Counted from the stretch's first letter, positions 32,957 to 41,765 are shown. The stretch is DNA of 64,000 nucleotides from QHWK01 sp035259385 (GCA_035259385.1 DATFWL010000103.1:28855-92854), one strand, 5' to 3'. Made by a program: numbers and translations. Notes: generated by a model not told the origin, from the letters alone.

Positions 32957-33007
32957 CTAGCAGACGACGATGATCAGCCCGGCCCTGACGTTGGTCGTGG
33001 TCTTCAT
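32957..33007 (-). CDS. Micro-peptide 3 of the tandem set, 16 residues
   Basis: Encodes MKTTTNVRAGLIIVVC, first of the three in the direction of transcription. The ribosome site GGGAGG lies about 9-12 bases before the ATG. Compared with micro-peptide 2 it has K4T, K8R and one in-frame codon insertion (Leu11), all preserving the reading frame and the terminal VVC. If cut after AG, the product is LIIVVC. Its own promoter probably lies in the 166 bases after the symporter gene. Confidence 0.75.
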   Translation of the reverse strand: MKTTTNVRAGLIIVVC

Positions 33008-33031
33008 GTGTGCGTGCCTCCCTTCCCTGAC

Positions 33032-33068
33032 ACGGGCGCAAAACGCGATCGAAATCGATCACGCCCGT
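33032..33068 (-). promoter_or_regulatory. Nested inverted repeat upstream of the micro-peptide genes
   Basis: Outer arms ACGGGCG (33032-33038) and CGCCCGT (33062-33068) enclose an inner pair GATCGA and TCGATC (33047-33060). It lies 25-61 bases before the first micro-peptide start. It could be an operator for a dimeric regulator or a 5' leader structure. The 33008-33173 gap holds no gene, and I could not assign clear -35/-10 boxes in it. Confidence 0.4.
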
Positions 33069-33173
33069 TCGGGGTGGGCTCGGGGCCCGTTACACCCGGT
33101 TCAACGGTGGTTCCGGGGCGGCATCAGAGGCGCGAGGGTCCCGCGGCGGCTTCCTCAGGAATCAGCCGGCCGA

Positions 33174-34811
33174 TCAGGCCGCGAGAAGCAGCGCCGTCGC
33201 ACCGACCAGCAGCAGCACCATCAGCCAGCCGACTGCAAACCCGCCGAGATCGTCGCGGAAGGATCGCGACTCCCCGCGCCAGATTGCCCGGTCGCGGCGC
33301 AGCAGATGGACGAGCAGCAGCGGACGGTCCGCCTCGTCGTCGCTTGACGTCTCCAGGCGGCCGAAGAACGACGCCATCGCATTCGCGGGTTCGGGAGACG
33401 TCAGCATGCTGACGATCACCAGCGCAGCGATGCCGGCGAGGAGTGCGGCCAGGAACACGTTCGCGTCCCAGAAATCCAGGCGCTGGCCCTTGATCGAGTA
33501 CAGCACGAAGTTCGTCGTCAGCGCGGCCAGCAGGCTCGCGAGGGCGCCCCACCGGTTCGCGCGCCGCCAGAGGATGCCGCCGAGCACGCTGATGCCGACA
33601 AACGTCGCGAGCGTCTCGGTCAGCAGGAACGTGTACAGCACGCTTTGAATCAGGAAGACCGCATACAGAACGCCGATCGCCGTGATCGCCAGGCCGCTCA
33701 CGCGGCCGATCCACAGGTAATGCCGATCGGGACGGTCCGTCACGAACCGGCGTCGGTAGAGTCCCTCGGTGAACAACGCGCCGCTGTCGACCATGAACGC
33801 GGAGCACGCCGACATGTTCGTCGCCAGAATCGACGCGATCAGCAACCCGAGCGCCCCTGGAAACAGCAGCTGCCGGCAGGCGAATCCGAACGCATTTTCC
33901 GGATCATCGAGGAGCGCGGCGCCGCCGCGGCCCTGGGCAACCATCGCACCGACGATGAGTCCCACGAGCATCCAGCCGACGGTGCAGACCCGTTTCACGT
34001 AGTTCCCGTAGAACATCCCGATCCGGCAGGTGCGCTCGTCGCGGCCGGTGCCGACCGCCGCGATCATGTGCGGCTGCGCCATGATGCCGACCAGGCCGTT
34101 GATGGTCAGCATGACGATCACCCACGGCCCGATCCCCGAAGGCGTCGACAGCGAGAAGCGGAACGGCGCCAGGGCGTCTTTCATCCCGGCGAGGCCGCCG
34201 ACCACGCTCCAGCCGAGCGGGATCAGCATGAACGACAGCACGATGATCAGAAAGCCCTGAAACAGATCGGTCCAGGCCGCGGAAATCAGTCCGCCGACGA
34301 AGCTGTACAGGATGAACATCGTCGTCATCGCGACGACGATCGCGTTCACGCTCACGGTTCCGCCGGTCGCCTGACTGATCACCTTGCCGGCGCCCTTGAG
34401 CATGCCGCTCGTCTCGATCACGAAGAAACAGATCGCGAAGACGCTGTAGATGGCGGCCATCCACGGCCCGTAGCGGTCCTCGGTGAACTCCGCCATCGTC
34501 GTCCGCCTGATCCGGCGGAACACAGGCGCCATGATCCAGTAGAACGGCGTGATGAACAGGTTCTTCCACTGGAACCAGATGCCGGAGGCGCCGTTGGTGT
34601 AGACGGCGCCGGCGAGCGCGACCGGCATTTCCGCGTGCGTGCCGGCGCCGAAGCTCTGCGCGATCATCAACCACGGGCCGAAGCGCCGGCCGCCGAGGAA
34701 GTACTCGCTGCTGCGGCGCACCCGATAGCCGGCGACGAGGCCGATCGCCGTGATGACGACGAGATATCCGACGAGCACCGTCCAGTCGAGCGCGGTGATG
34801 TTCATGGTCAC
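33174..34811 (-). CDS. Sodium:solute symporter (SSS family), probable amino-sugar importer
   Basis: 545 residues, about 13 membrane segments. It starts with GTG at 34811 (overlapping the nagA stop as GTGA) or ATG at 34805. SSS features include the N-terminal helix DWTVLVGYLVVITAIG, then SSEYFLGGRRFGPW and the FSAGTH-like SFGAGTHAEMPVALAG. A soluble loop near the C-terminus (about 460-510) precedes a last helix. Coupling to nagA and nagB makes N-acetylglucosamine or a chitin or peptidoglycan fragment the likely cargo. It is the gene immediately upstream of the micro-peptides, 166 bases away. Confidence 0.87.
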   Translation of the reverse strand: MTMNITALDWTVLVGYLVVITAIGLVAGYRVRRSSEYFLGGRRFGPWLMIAQSFGAGTHAEMPVALAGAVYTNGASGIWFQWKNLFITPFYWIMAPVFRRIRRTTMAEFTEDRYGPWMAAIYSVFAICFFVIETSGMLKGAGKVISQATGGTVSVNAIVVAMTTMFILYSFVGGLISAAWTDLFQGFLIIVLSFMLIPLGWSVVGGLAGMKDALAPFRFSLSTPSGIGPWVIVMLTINGLVGIMAQPHMIAAVGTGRDERTCRIGMFYGNYVKRVCTVGWMLVGLIVGAMVAQGRGGAALLDDPENAFGFACRQLLFPGALGLLIASILATNMSACSAFMVDSGALFTEGLYRRRFVTDRPDRHYLWIGRVSGLAITAIGVLYAVFLIQSVLYTFLLTETLATFVGISVLGGILWRRANRWGALASLLAALTTNFVLYSIKGQRLDFWDANVFLAALLAGIAALVIVSMLTSPEPANAMASFFGRLETSSDDEADRPLLLVHLLRRDRAIWRGESRSFRDDLGGFAVGWLMVLLLVGATALLLAA

Positions 34812-35782
34812 TCGATCACGTGCCGCACGTGGAGCGCGCCTCGCTCCGGATCCCAGTCCGCGTGCACCCGGCCGGCGGTCACCATGCCGAGACAGGCCGC
34901 CGGAACCGTCGACGCCATCGGAACGACGTCGTCAATCGACAGGCCGGTGAATCGCACCATATTCGCGATCGCGCGATCGAGCGTCAGCGCCGACCCCGCC
35001 AGGTACGGCGTTCCGGGCAGCGAGACCCGCCCATCCGCCGATAGCTCCGACCTGACGCCGCCGGTCGTGTAGATTCCCGGCGCGCAGCCGGCAGCAGACA
35101 CGGCATCGGTGACGAGAATCGTGCGACGTGCGCCTTTCGCGCGCACCATCGCCTTCACGGTCGCCGGCGGCAGATGATGTCCGTCGACGATCAGCGTGGC
35201 GGACACGTCGTCGGCGGCGAGCAGCTCCCAGATGACGTTCGGATGCCGCGGCAGCATCTGCGCACAGCCGTTTCCCAGATGTGTCGCGAGCGTTGCGCCG
35301 GCGGCGATCGCGGCGGCGATTTGTCCGGGCATCGCGGCCGTGTGCCCGATCGCAACATGCACGCCGGATGAGACGAGGTGTTCGATGAGGCGTATCGCGC
35401 CGTCGACTTCCGGCGCAAGCGTGACGAGAACGATCCGGCCGCCGGCCGCGTCCTGGCGCCGGTTGAAGTCGTCGATGGTGGCCGGCCTCACCTGCTCGCG
35501 CGGATGGGCGCCGCGGGCCCCGTCCTCGGGCGACACGTACGGCCCTTCCATGTGAATCCCGGCAATCGCGCGGGACGTCGCGCCCGACAGCACGCGCGCG
35601 CTGGCCGCGAACCGCTCGAACGACGACGTGATCAGCGTCGGCAGACAGCGGGTCACACCGGTGGCCCGCATGCGCTCCAGCGCTTCGTCGACGCGATCGC
35701 CGGTCAGGCCAGGCTCGTTGAAATCGATGCCGCCAAAGCCGTTCACCTGCAGGTCGAACAGCCCCGGCAGGTCGACGTTCAT
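34808..35782 (-). CDS. nagA: N-acetylglucosamine-6-phosphate deacetylase
   Basis: 324 residues from the ATG that overlaps the nagB stop (ATGA). Amidohydrolase features are visible: GLFDLQVNGFGGIDFNE, the metal Glu in IHMEGPYVS, His residues in VAIGHTAA and THLGNGC, and the catalytic Asp in LVTDAVSAAG. The usual HxH of the first strand is replaced by QVN, as in single-metal NagA enzymes. The product removes acetate from GlcNAc-6-P, feeding NagB. Somewhat shorter than the usual 380 residues at the N-terminus. Confidence 0.88.
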   Translation of the reverse strand: MNVDLPGLFDLQVNGFGGIDFNEPGLTGDRVDEALERMRATGVTRCLPTLITSSFERFAASARVLSGATSRAIAGIHMEGPYVSPEDGARGAHPREQVRPATIDDFNRRQDAAGGRIVLVTLAPEVDGAIRLIEHLVSSGVHVAIGHTAAMPGQIAAAIAAGATLATHLGNGCAQMLPRHPNVIWELLAADDVSATLIVDGHHLPPATVKAMVRAKGARRTILVTDAVSAAGCAPGIYTTGGVRSELSADGRVSLPGTPYLAGSALTLDRAIANMVRFTGLSIDDVVPMASTVPAACLGMVTAGRVHADWDPERGALHVRHVIE

Positions 35783-36546
35783 GACTCGTCGCTCTCGAGA
35801 ATCCGGCCGCGGCTCGCTGGCGACAGCAGCGCCGCCGACTCCTGATCGAGATAGAGCGTGGTGTTCGCGTGCGTTCGCAGGATCGATGCGGGCGCGAGCG
35901 GCGACACCTCGCCTTCGACGCACGCCCGGACGGCGCCGGCCTTGCGCGCGTCAGGCACGACGCAGATGATCTCGCGCGACTTGAGAATCTGGCGGACCGA
36001 CATCGAGATCGCGCGTGCGGGCACATCGCCGATCGACGTGAACCATCCCTCGCCGACCTGCTGACGCCGGCACGCCTCGTCCAGGGTGACGACGAGGTAC
36101 GGGCGGTCGACGGCAAAATCGGCTGGCGGATCGTTGAACGCGAGGTGCCCGTTCTCGCCGATCCCGACGAACGCGACGTCGACAGGCGCCGCGGCAAGCT
36201 CACGGCCGATTCGATCGGCCTCGCCCTCCGGATCGTGCTCGCCGTCGAGGAGATGATACGTGCCGAGGCCGGTCGGCGTAATCAAGCGCTCGAGCAGGTA
36301 TTTCCGAAAGCTGGCCGGATGGTCGATCGAGAGTCCGACGTATTCATCGAGATGAAACATCTGGACGCGGCTCCAGTCGATGTCCGCATCGGTGAGCGCC
36401 GCGAGGAACTCGAACTGCGACGCGCCGGTCGCCGCCACGAGCCGGACACGGCCGCTCCGGGCGGCGGCGTCGCGCATTGTCCGGCTCGCGTGCCGCGCGG
36501 CGGCGCGACTCATCGTCGAGCGATCCACGTAGGTCTTGATCAGCAT
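35779..36546 (-). CDS. nagB: Glucosamine-6-phosphate deaminase
   Basis: 255 residues from the ATG at 36546; the frame extends upstream but without similarity. NagB signatures: ATGASQFEFL near the phosphate loop, FHLDEYVGL (Asp67) and VGIGENGHLAFNDP with catalytic His134. It converts GlcN-6-P to fructose-6-P and ammonia. First gene of the nagB-nagA-symporter operon, all overlapping by four bases. Confidence 0.9.
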   Translation of the reverse strand: MLIKTYVDRSTMSRAAARHASRTMRDAAARSGRVRLVAATGASQFEFLAALTDADIDWSRVQMFHLDEYVGLSIDHPASFRKYLLERLITPTGLGTYHLLDGEHDPEGEADRIGRELAAAPVDVAFVGIGENGHLAFNDPPADFAVDRPYLVVTLDEACRRQQVGEGWFTSIGDVPARAISMSVRQILKSREIICVVPDARKAGAVRACVEGEVSPLAPASILRTHANTTLYLDQESAALLSPASRGRILESDES

Positions 36547-36858
36547 CGGAACAGGCTCCGTCACTTTGTGCCGTGCCGATTCGTCCCCGGTTTCGAAGCC
36601 GAACGCAGCGGCCGCTCCGTCCCACGGCGCACCTGCGTATCGTCGCACAGCGGTCACCCGTCCAGGAGGGTGATGAATTCGAGAGGACGGAGGACTGTGG
36701 CATTCATGTGCCTGAGCGTTGCGGCGATCGAAGCCACCGGTACCGCGCCGAATCCGGCGGCCGCTCCCTGAACCCCGACTGCACCAACGTTCAGTAGATC
36801 GGGTGCTGCAGCTCCGATTACGCTCCGTCATCGCGGAGGCATCCTCCGAGGAGAGACG
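36547..36858. other. Divergent promoter region between nagB and the HtrA-like gene
   Basis: 312 bases without a convincing gene. It must hold both promoters. A small perfect stem CGGAGG-CAT-CCTCCG (36834-36848) sits immediately before the GAGGAGAG ribosome site of the HtrA-like gene, and the CTCC of its right arm could also pair with that site. No repressor operator for the nag operon could be identified. Confidence 0.5.
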
Positions 36859-38295
36859 ATGGACACTCCAGACGTGATGCGACGAGCCGTGCGCCTTCTC
36901 CCGGTGCTGCTGGTCACCATCGGGTCAGCTTCATCGGTCCACGCGCAGAAGCCTGCCGCCCCGCCCGACGCGTTGGTCCGGCTGAACGAGGCGGTGGACG
37001 CGCTGACGAGGAAAGTCTGGCCGAGCGTCGTTCAGATTCTCGTCACCAGTTACGGCCCCCGCGAAGAGGGCGGGCGCGGCGACGCGACCGCCGTCGTCGG
37101 CAGGCAGCGATCGATCGGCTCCGGATTCGTCATCGACGGCGACGGCTACATCATGACGAACGCGCACGTCGTGAGCGGCGCGCAGCGCGTGCAGGTGGTG
37201 CTGCCGGCGGACAACGTGGACGGCTCGTTGAGCTCGGCTTTGTCCGGCCGGACGTATCTCGTCGCCGCCCGCATCGTCGGGCTCACCACCGAATTGGATC
37301 TTGCGCTGCTGAAGGTCGACGGCATCAAGCTGCAGGCGCTGCCGCTGGCGACATATTCGCAGGTCAGGCAGGGTGAGACGGTCTTTGCGTTCGGGAATCC
37401 GGCGGGGCTGCGCAACAGCCTGTCTCACGGCCTGGTCTCCGCGGTTGCCAGGCAGGTCGATCCCGATTCGCCACTGATTTACATTCAGACCGACGCGCCG
37501 ATCAATCCCGGCAACTCCGGCGGTCCGCTGGTCAACATCCGCGGCGAGGTCGTCGGGGTGAACACGTTCATCCTCTCGCAGTCCGGCGGGAACGAAGGAT
37601 TGGGGTTCGCGATTCCGAGCGCCACGACCCGGACGGTCTTCCGCCAGCTGAAACAGTACGGCCAACTGCGCAAGCAGGAGGTCGGCATGAGCCTTCAGAC
37701 GATCACGCCGGACATGGCAACAGCCCTCGGCCTGGTGAGGAACTACGGCGTGATCGTTTCGGATGTGTTGCCGGGCGGACCGGCGGCGGCAGGCGGCCTG
37801 AAGGTCGGGGACATCCTGGTGTCGGTCGACGGGCAGCCCGCCGACAACGTGCCGACGGTGACCTACAATTTCCGGCTCAGGGACTCCAAGGATCCCGTGC
37901 AGATGGTCGTGCTCAGAGGCGGCACGCAGCAGACGATCAGCGTCGCGGCGGTCGAGGAGCGGAGCGAATTCGATTCGCTGTCGGCGATGGCCGATCCACA
38001 GAAGAACCTCGTGGCCGAGCTGGGAATTCTTGGCGTCGAGATCGATCAGCGGATCGCGGCAGCCGCGACAGGGCTGCGCGATCCATTTGGCATCATCGTC
38101 GTCGCGCGCGCGGCTGGCGCCACGAGCGAGGTGCCGATCCAGGCGAGAGACGTCATCCGCCAATTGAACAATCGGCAGATGGCGACGCTGGAGGGACTCC
38201 GGGACGCGGTCCGCGCGCTGCCGGCGGGAACGCCGGCCACGTTGCAGATTCAGCGCGAAGGCAGGTTGATGTACGTGACGTTCATTCGCGAGTAG
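36859..38295 (+). CDS. HtrA/DegP-type serine protease with PDZ domains
   Basis: 478 residues with a signal peptide ending SSVHAQ. The trypsin-like domain carries His103 (TNAHVV), Asp147 (ELDLALL) and Ser220 (NPGNSGGPL). A PDZ domain follows (about 290-370, ALGLVRNYGVIVSDVLPGGP), and a second degenerate PDZ-like region runs to the end. Periplasmic quality-control protease. The start has a strong GAGGAGAG site five bases upstream. It converges with the exported protein gene at 38320. Confidence 0.92.
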   Translation: MDTPDVMRRAVRLLPVLLVTIGSASSVHAQKPAAPPDALVRLNEAVDALTRKVWPSVVQILVTSYGPREEGGRGDATAVVGRQRSIGSGFVIDGDGYIMTNAHVVSGAQRVQVVLPADNVDGSLSSALSGRTYLVAARIVGLTTELDLALLKVDGIKLQALPLATYSQVRQGETVFAFGNPAGLRNSLSHGLVSAVARQVDPDSPLIYIQTDAPINPGNSGGPLVNIRGEVVGVNTFILSQSGGNEGLGFAIPSATTRTVFRQLKQYGQLRKQEVGMSLQTITPDMATALGLVRNYGVIVSDVLPGGPAAAGGLKVGDILVSVDGQPADNVPTVTYNFRLRDSKDPVQMVVLRGGTQQTISVAAVEERSEFDSLSAMADPQKNLVAELGILGVEIDQRIAAAATGLRDPFGIIVVARAAGATSEVPIQARDVIRQLNNRQMATLEGLRDAVRALPAGTPATLQIQREGRLMYVTFIRE

Positions 38296-38319
38296 CCGGG
38301 TGCCGACGTCGATTCGCCG

Positions 38320-39042
38320 TCATCCCTTTCTCTTGAACGCGGCATCCACCTGCTTTTTGATGGACTTGAAGTTCTTGGACAGCAGCTTCTCTTCGTCCTC
38401 GGTCAGGATCCTGAACGGCACCCGCACGAGACTCTGGGCGAACTTGACGTTCAGCCAGTACTGACCGTGGGCGATTCCGTTGGGGATCTGGAAATACAGC
38501 CGGCCGAGACAGGCGCGCTGTGAGCTGAGCTCGACCTGATCCCACGCCATCGCCGGCGCGCCCAGATCCGCGAAGAATCCGAGGCGGCACGCCTGGCTCG
38601 CCGACGGCGGAAAGTAGTTGATCGAGTCGCGCTGCACCCGTGAGCGATTCTGCAACCCCTGCACCGAGGCCTCGGCGCTCCGGTATTCCGTCACGGTCGG
38701 CAGGGGGACGGTCGTGCCGTCGGGGATGTCGAGCGACACGGCGTCGCGCTTGAGCGTGTAGTTCGGCGTGCGATTCAGGACCGTCATGCCGACCTCGAGC
38801 AACATCCATTTCTCGCCGACCGATCGGTTGGCGAGCTGGTACCCGAGGATCACGTAGCCTTCGTTGTTGTAGGCGACGCGGACGAAATTGCCCTCCAGCG
38901 TCATGATCTGGGGCACGCCCGGCGTCGGCACCTGCACGGTCGGCGGCGGTTGCTGCCGGCCGGCGGCGTGCCCTGACGGCGACACGATCCACACCGCGAT
39001 CAACGTTGCGAGGGCAGTTGTTGACAGTGCGCTGAATCTCAC
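38320..39042 (-). CDS. Exported protein of unknown function
   Basis: 240 residues from a GTG at 39042 with GAGAGG upstream; the N-terminus (VRFSALSTTALATLIAVWIV) is a signal peptide. No known domain was recognised. The mature part is beta-rich, with two Cys residues that may form a disulphide (ACRLGFFADLG and RACLGRLYF) and a basic C-terminal tail (KNFKSIKKQVDAAFKRKG). It might be an envelope or lipid-binding protein. It is convergent with the HtrA-like gene 24 bases away. Confidence 0.75.
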   Translation of the reverse strand: MRFSALSTTALATLIAVWIVSPSGHAAGRQQPPPTVQVPTPGVPQIMTLEGNFVRVAYNNEGYVILGYQLANRSVGEKWMLLEVGMTVLNRTPNYTLKRDAVSLDIPDGTTVPLPTVTEYRSAEASVQGLQNRSRVQRDSINYFPPSASQACRLGFFADLGAPAMAWDQVELSSQRACLGRLYFQIPNGIAHGQYWLNVKFAQSLVRVPFRILTEDEEKLLSKNFKSIKKQVDAAFKRKG

Positions 39043-39287
39043 GCCACACCTCTCTGGACGGTCACGGCTCCGACTGGTTGAAGTAAAGCGTAAGGGCAAC
39101 GATCGTGCCGCTGGGCCGCGTCACGCGCGCCGCCGGCGTGAGGCGCCGGCGCATGAAATCTTTAGGAAATTCGTGGTTCAGCCGGAGGCGAGCCCCGCCA
39201 TCTCCGGCCGTGGCGCACGCATCGACGGAGCGCTCCGAAATGTCGGACTCGTGTGTCCACCCGGGCGTCGGCTCCCCGTCCGATACC

Positions 39288-39953
39288 TCACGCGAGCGGC
39301 GCAGTCGATAGCAGGCCTCGCCGGAGCAGGGCGCCGAATTCGCCCACGTGAGTGAACAGCGCATCGCCGAGAAATTCGAGTGAGGCCATCGATCGGTCGG
39401 CCGCGTCGGCATGCCCTGCGCCGCAGGCATCGCGAATGACGATCGGGAGGAACCCGAGGTCGGCGCCATGCCGAACCGTGGGCTCGATTCCGATTTCGGT
39501 TGCGACTCCGGCGATGGCAAACGCCGTTACGCCGCAGTCGCGCAGCGCGATGTTCAACGGTGTTCCTTCGAAGGCCGACATCGTGATCTTGTCGAAGATC
39601 GCTTCGCTCGGCCGCGGCGTCATCTCGGGCACGAGCTCGAATCCCGGGGAATCCCGCAGAAACCAGGGCTGGACGTCCTCCGCGCGATCGACCCGCTGCC
39701 ACGCCATGGCCATGCGCAGCTGGAAGACGCCCATCAGCTCCCGAGGCAACGAGAGATGGCGCGTGAAAAAGACGCGAACGCGCGCCTCGCGTGCCGCGCG
39801 CACCACCTCGACCACCTTCGCGGTGATTTCCGGTCCGCCTGTGATCTGACGCAGGATGCCGACCTGCATGTCGTAGACGATCAGGGCCAGGCGGCGTGGA
39901 TCGCACGCGTCTTCCAGCGTGCGGGGAATGTCGAGACCGAACGCGTGCTGCAC
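39288..39953 (-). CDS. Isochorismatase-like cysteine-hydrolase-fold protein lacking the Cys
   Basis: 221 residues from a GTG at 39953 with GGAGG six bases upstream. The nucleophile-side Asp is in LIVYDMQVGIL and Lys in IFDKITMSAF. The position of the catalytic Cys in nicotinamidase-like enzymes reads GVATEIGIEPT, with Gly instead, as in true isochorismatases such as EntB. So it is either an isochorismatase-type vinyl ether hydrolase or an inactive relative. No siderophore genes are nearby. Monocistronic. Confidence 0.82.
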   Translation of the reverse strand: MQHAFGLDIPRTLEDACDPRRLALIVYDMQVGILRQITGGPEITAKVVEVVRAAREARVRVFFTRHLSLPRELMGVFQLRMAMAWQRVDRAEDVQPWFLRDSPGFELVPEMTPRPSEAIFDKITMSAFEGTPLNIALRDCGVTAFAIAGVATEIGIEPTVRHGADLGFLPIVIRDACGAGHADAADRSMASLEFLGDALFTHVGEFGALLRRGLLSTAPLA

Positions 39954-40094
39954 GATCGTCCTCCAGGACACCCATCCTATCGTGATCCGATCGGCGGCTC
40001 GAAGACATCGACCACACGCGCAGGTCAACGGCAGATCGAACGAATTCGAGAGCGTCGACGATGGCGACGGAGAGAGAGAACGCGCGAACCGGTC

Positions 40095-41045
40095 CTATGA
40101 ACTGCGGGCGTTTGCGGGCTTCCTGACGATCACCATCGATTGATGGTAGAAGGCGCGAGGCTCGATCGAGACGATGTCGAAGTACTGACCCCACTCCTGG
40201 CGGATTCTGGCCGTTGAGTGGAATACGTTGACGTACTCCAGCGGGAGATCGGGACCGTCGATGATAACCAGATCGCCCGTGTCCGCCCTCGCGATGTCAT
40301 CTTCCTCGAAGCCGAACTTCTCCCGCATGGCGTCGTCCTGCCGAAGGAACTGCCACGTATGTTCATCGTGGATCGTGAGAAGTCCGTAGCCACCGGGTTT
40401 GAGGATCCTCCGCAGTTCCATCAGCCACGCATCCGCGAGCCACGGGATGTGCGTCAGCACCGAAAGCGCGAAAATGACGTCGAACGTCCGGTCTTCGAAC
40501 GGCAGATGCGGGTACGCGCTGCACGTCACGAACCTGAAGGGTGGAGACAGGTTTTCCTTGGCCCACTCCATCGACGGGCCGTGCTGATCCACGCCCCAGA
40601 AGTCACACGATTGCGCTTCCGGCTCGAAGTGACGCAGCACGCGGCAGTCCCTGCACCCCCAGTCCATCACGGAAACTCCGTTCAGGCGCACGCCCAGCCG
40701 ATCGAAGAACGTCCGCAGGGTTGACGCATCGGCCTGCCCGGTCTGCAGGTAAAAGTCCATGTTGTGGTAATACAGCAGTTCGGCGGGCGGCAGTGGAAGC
40801 GGCTGACCATTCGAACGGTCCACATGTTTCATGCGCCAGATAAATTGCCGTGTAAAAGTTCCAGGATTTGAGAGAGGGACGACGGTGTCGCTGGGCGCTG
40901 GCGTGAACAGCGCCTTCATGACGGCGTTCCCGGTGAAGCCGGTGAGGCGCTCCTTCACCCGGTCATTCACAAACCGTGCGAGGTCGGCCCTGGCGACGGT
41001 AGGCGAGACTCTCCGAATCCACTTGGCGGCTGCGTCTCTGTTCAT
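40095..41045 (-). CDS. Class I SAM-dependent methyltransferase
   Basis: 316 residues with a GGAGGG site four bases before the ATG. The SAM motif I is VMDWGCRDCRVLRHF; the acidic loop follows (WGVDQHG), then motif IV FDVIFALSVLTHIPW and motif post-IV LKPGGYGLLTIHDEH. The substrate is unknown. The N-terminal 100 residues are additional to the methyltransferase core. It lies a kilobase from the glycan cluster, on the opposite strand, and might methylate a sugar, but this is only proximity. Confidence 0.82.
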   Translation of the reverse strand: MNRDAAAKWIRRVSPTVARADLARFVNDRVKERLTGFTGNAVMKALFTPAPSDTVVPLSNPGTFTRQFIWRMKHVDRSNGQPLPLPPAELLYYHNMDFYLQTGQADASTLRTFFDRLGVRLNGVSVMDWGCRDCRVLRHFEPEAQSCDFWGVDQHGPSMEWAKENLSPPFRFVTCSAYPHLPFEDRTFDVIFALSVLTHIPWLADAWLMELRRILKPGGYGLLTIHDEHTWQFLRQDDAMREKFGFEEDDIARADTGDLVIIDGPDLPLEYVNVFHSTARIRQEWGQYFDIVSIEPRAFYHQSMVIVRKPANARSS

Positions 41046-41303
41046 ACCATCCCTCCGGATCGGAGGCGCTCGGTTGTTGCGCCGTTCAAGACGTGACTGT
41101 CACATCAAGCGAAACGAAGCAGGCCAACGCACGCATGCCGCATGCCAACCGCGAAGCCAGCTCGTCTGGATCATGATGTCGGTTCACATGTCCGCCACCG
41201 ACGCGGTGTCATGATTTTTATGCTGAAGGCGCCGGCCGTTGCGTTGCTCCTCGCGCGCGACTCGAGGCGATGGTTTGAGAGCCAATGACGGCACGTCGAC
41301 GTA

Positions 41304-41765
41304 TCAGAGCACTTCGAACAGCTCGTACCTGACCCCGTCGGACTGTCGCTCGCCGACGCCGACGCTGACGATCTTGTTCAGCCACGCGTACTTCGCCGAC
41401 GAGGTCTCGAAGAACGGCGCCGTTCGCAGGTAGTACTCGGACGGCGCGACCGGTTCGCCGCGTGCGATCCGGGCGCTCACGTCGGCTGGCGCGTGACGCA
41501 CTCCGCGATAGGTCATGAGGATCAGCGCGCCGTCATCGGTTCGCAGGATCAGCCGCACATCCTGCTGATACGTTCCGTCTGCGCGGGTCAGCAACAGGTC
41601 GGAGCCTGCTTGCGGCAGGACGTCGCCGCGAAGCCGATCGCCGACAAACTCTCCACCAGATACGGTGAAGACTCGACGATTCCCGGCCGGCGTGTCTCCC
41701 AATTCGAGCGTGGGTGGCAACCGCATGGTGAGGGTGAACAAATGACGCGTTTTCAACTCAGTCAT
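41304..41765 (-). CDS. DUF3237 family protein
   Basis: 153 residues from an ATG at 41765. The sequence LKTRHLFTLTMRL, GDRLRGDVLPQAGSDLLL and the ending SVGVGERQSDGVRYELFEVL follow the DUF3237 pattern, a beta-barrel-like family of unknown function often encoded near hydrolases. No signal peptide, so cytoplasmic. Confidence 0.82.
   Translation of the reverse strand: MTELKTRHLFTLTMRLPPTLELGDTPAGNRRVFTVSGGEFVGDRLRGDVLPQAGSDLLLTRADGTYQQDVRLILRTDDGALILMTYRGVRHAPADVSARIARGEPVAPSEYYLRTAPFFETSSAKYAWLNKIVSVGVGERQSDGVRYELFEVL

Larger units (their letters stand above)
32730..33007 (-). repeat. Tandem 110-111 bp repeat carrying the micro-peptide genes
   Basis: The three ATG codons are spaced 111 and 110 bases apart. 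Each spacer repeats a common block: an element like ATCAACGCCGGC, a hairpin, a purine-rich ribosome site and GGATCGAA just before the ATG. Two full copies and one partial copy (micro-peptide 3 has a different upstream) indicate tandem duplication followed by divergence with the reading frame conserved. It is not a CRISPR array: the units are unequal, coding and transcribed through. Confidence 0.8.

Noticed and set aside
32730..33007. Possible CRISPR array
   Set aside because: Only two to three unequal 110-bp units that encode peptides, no short direct repeats with unique spacers, no cas genes.
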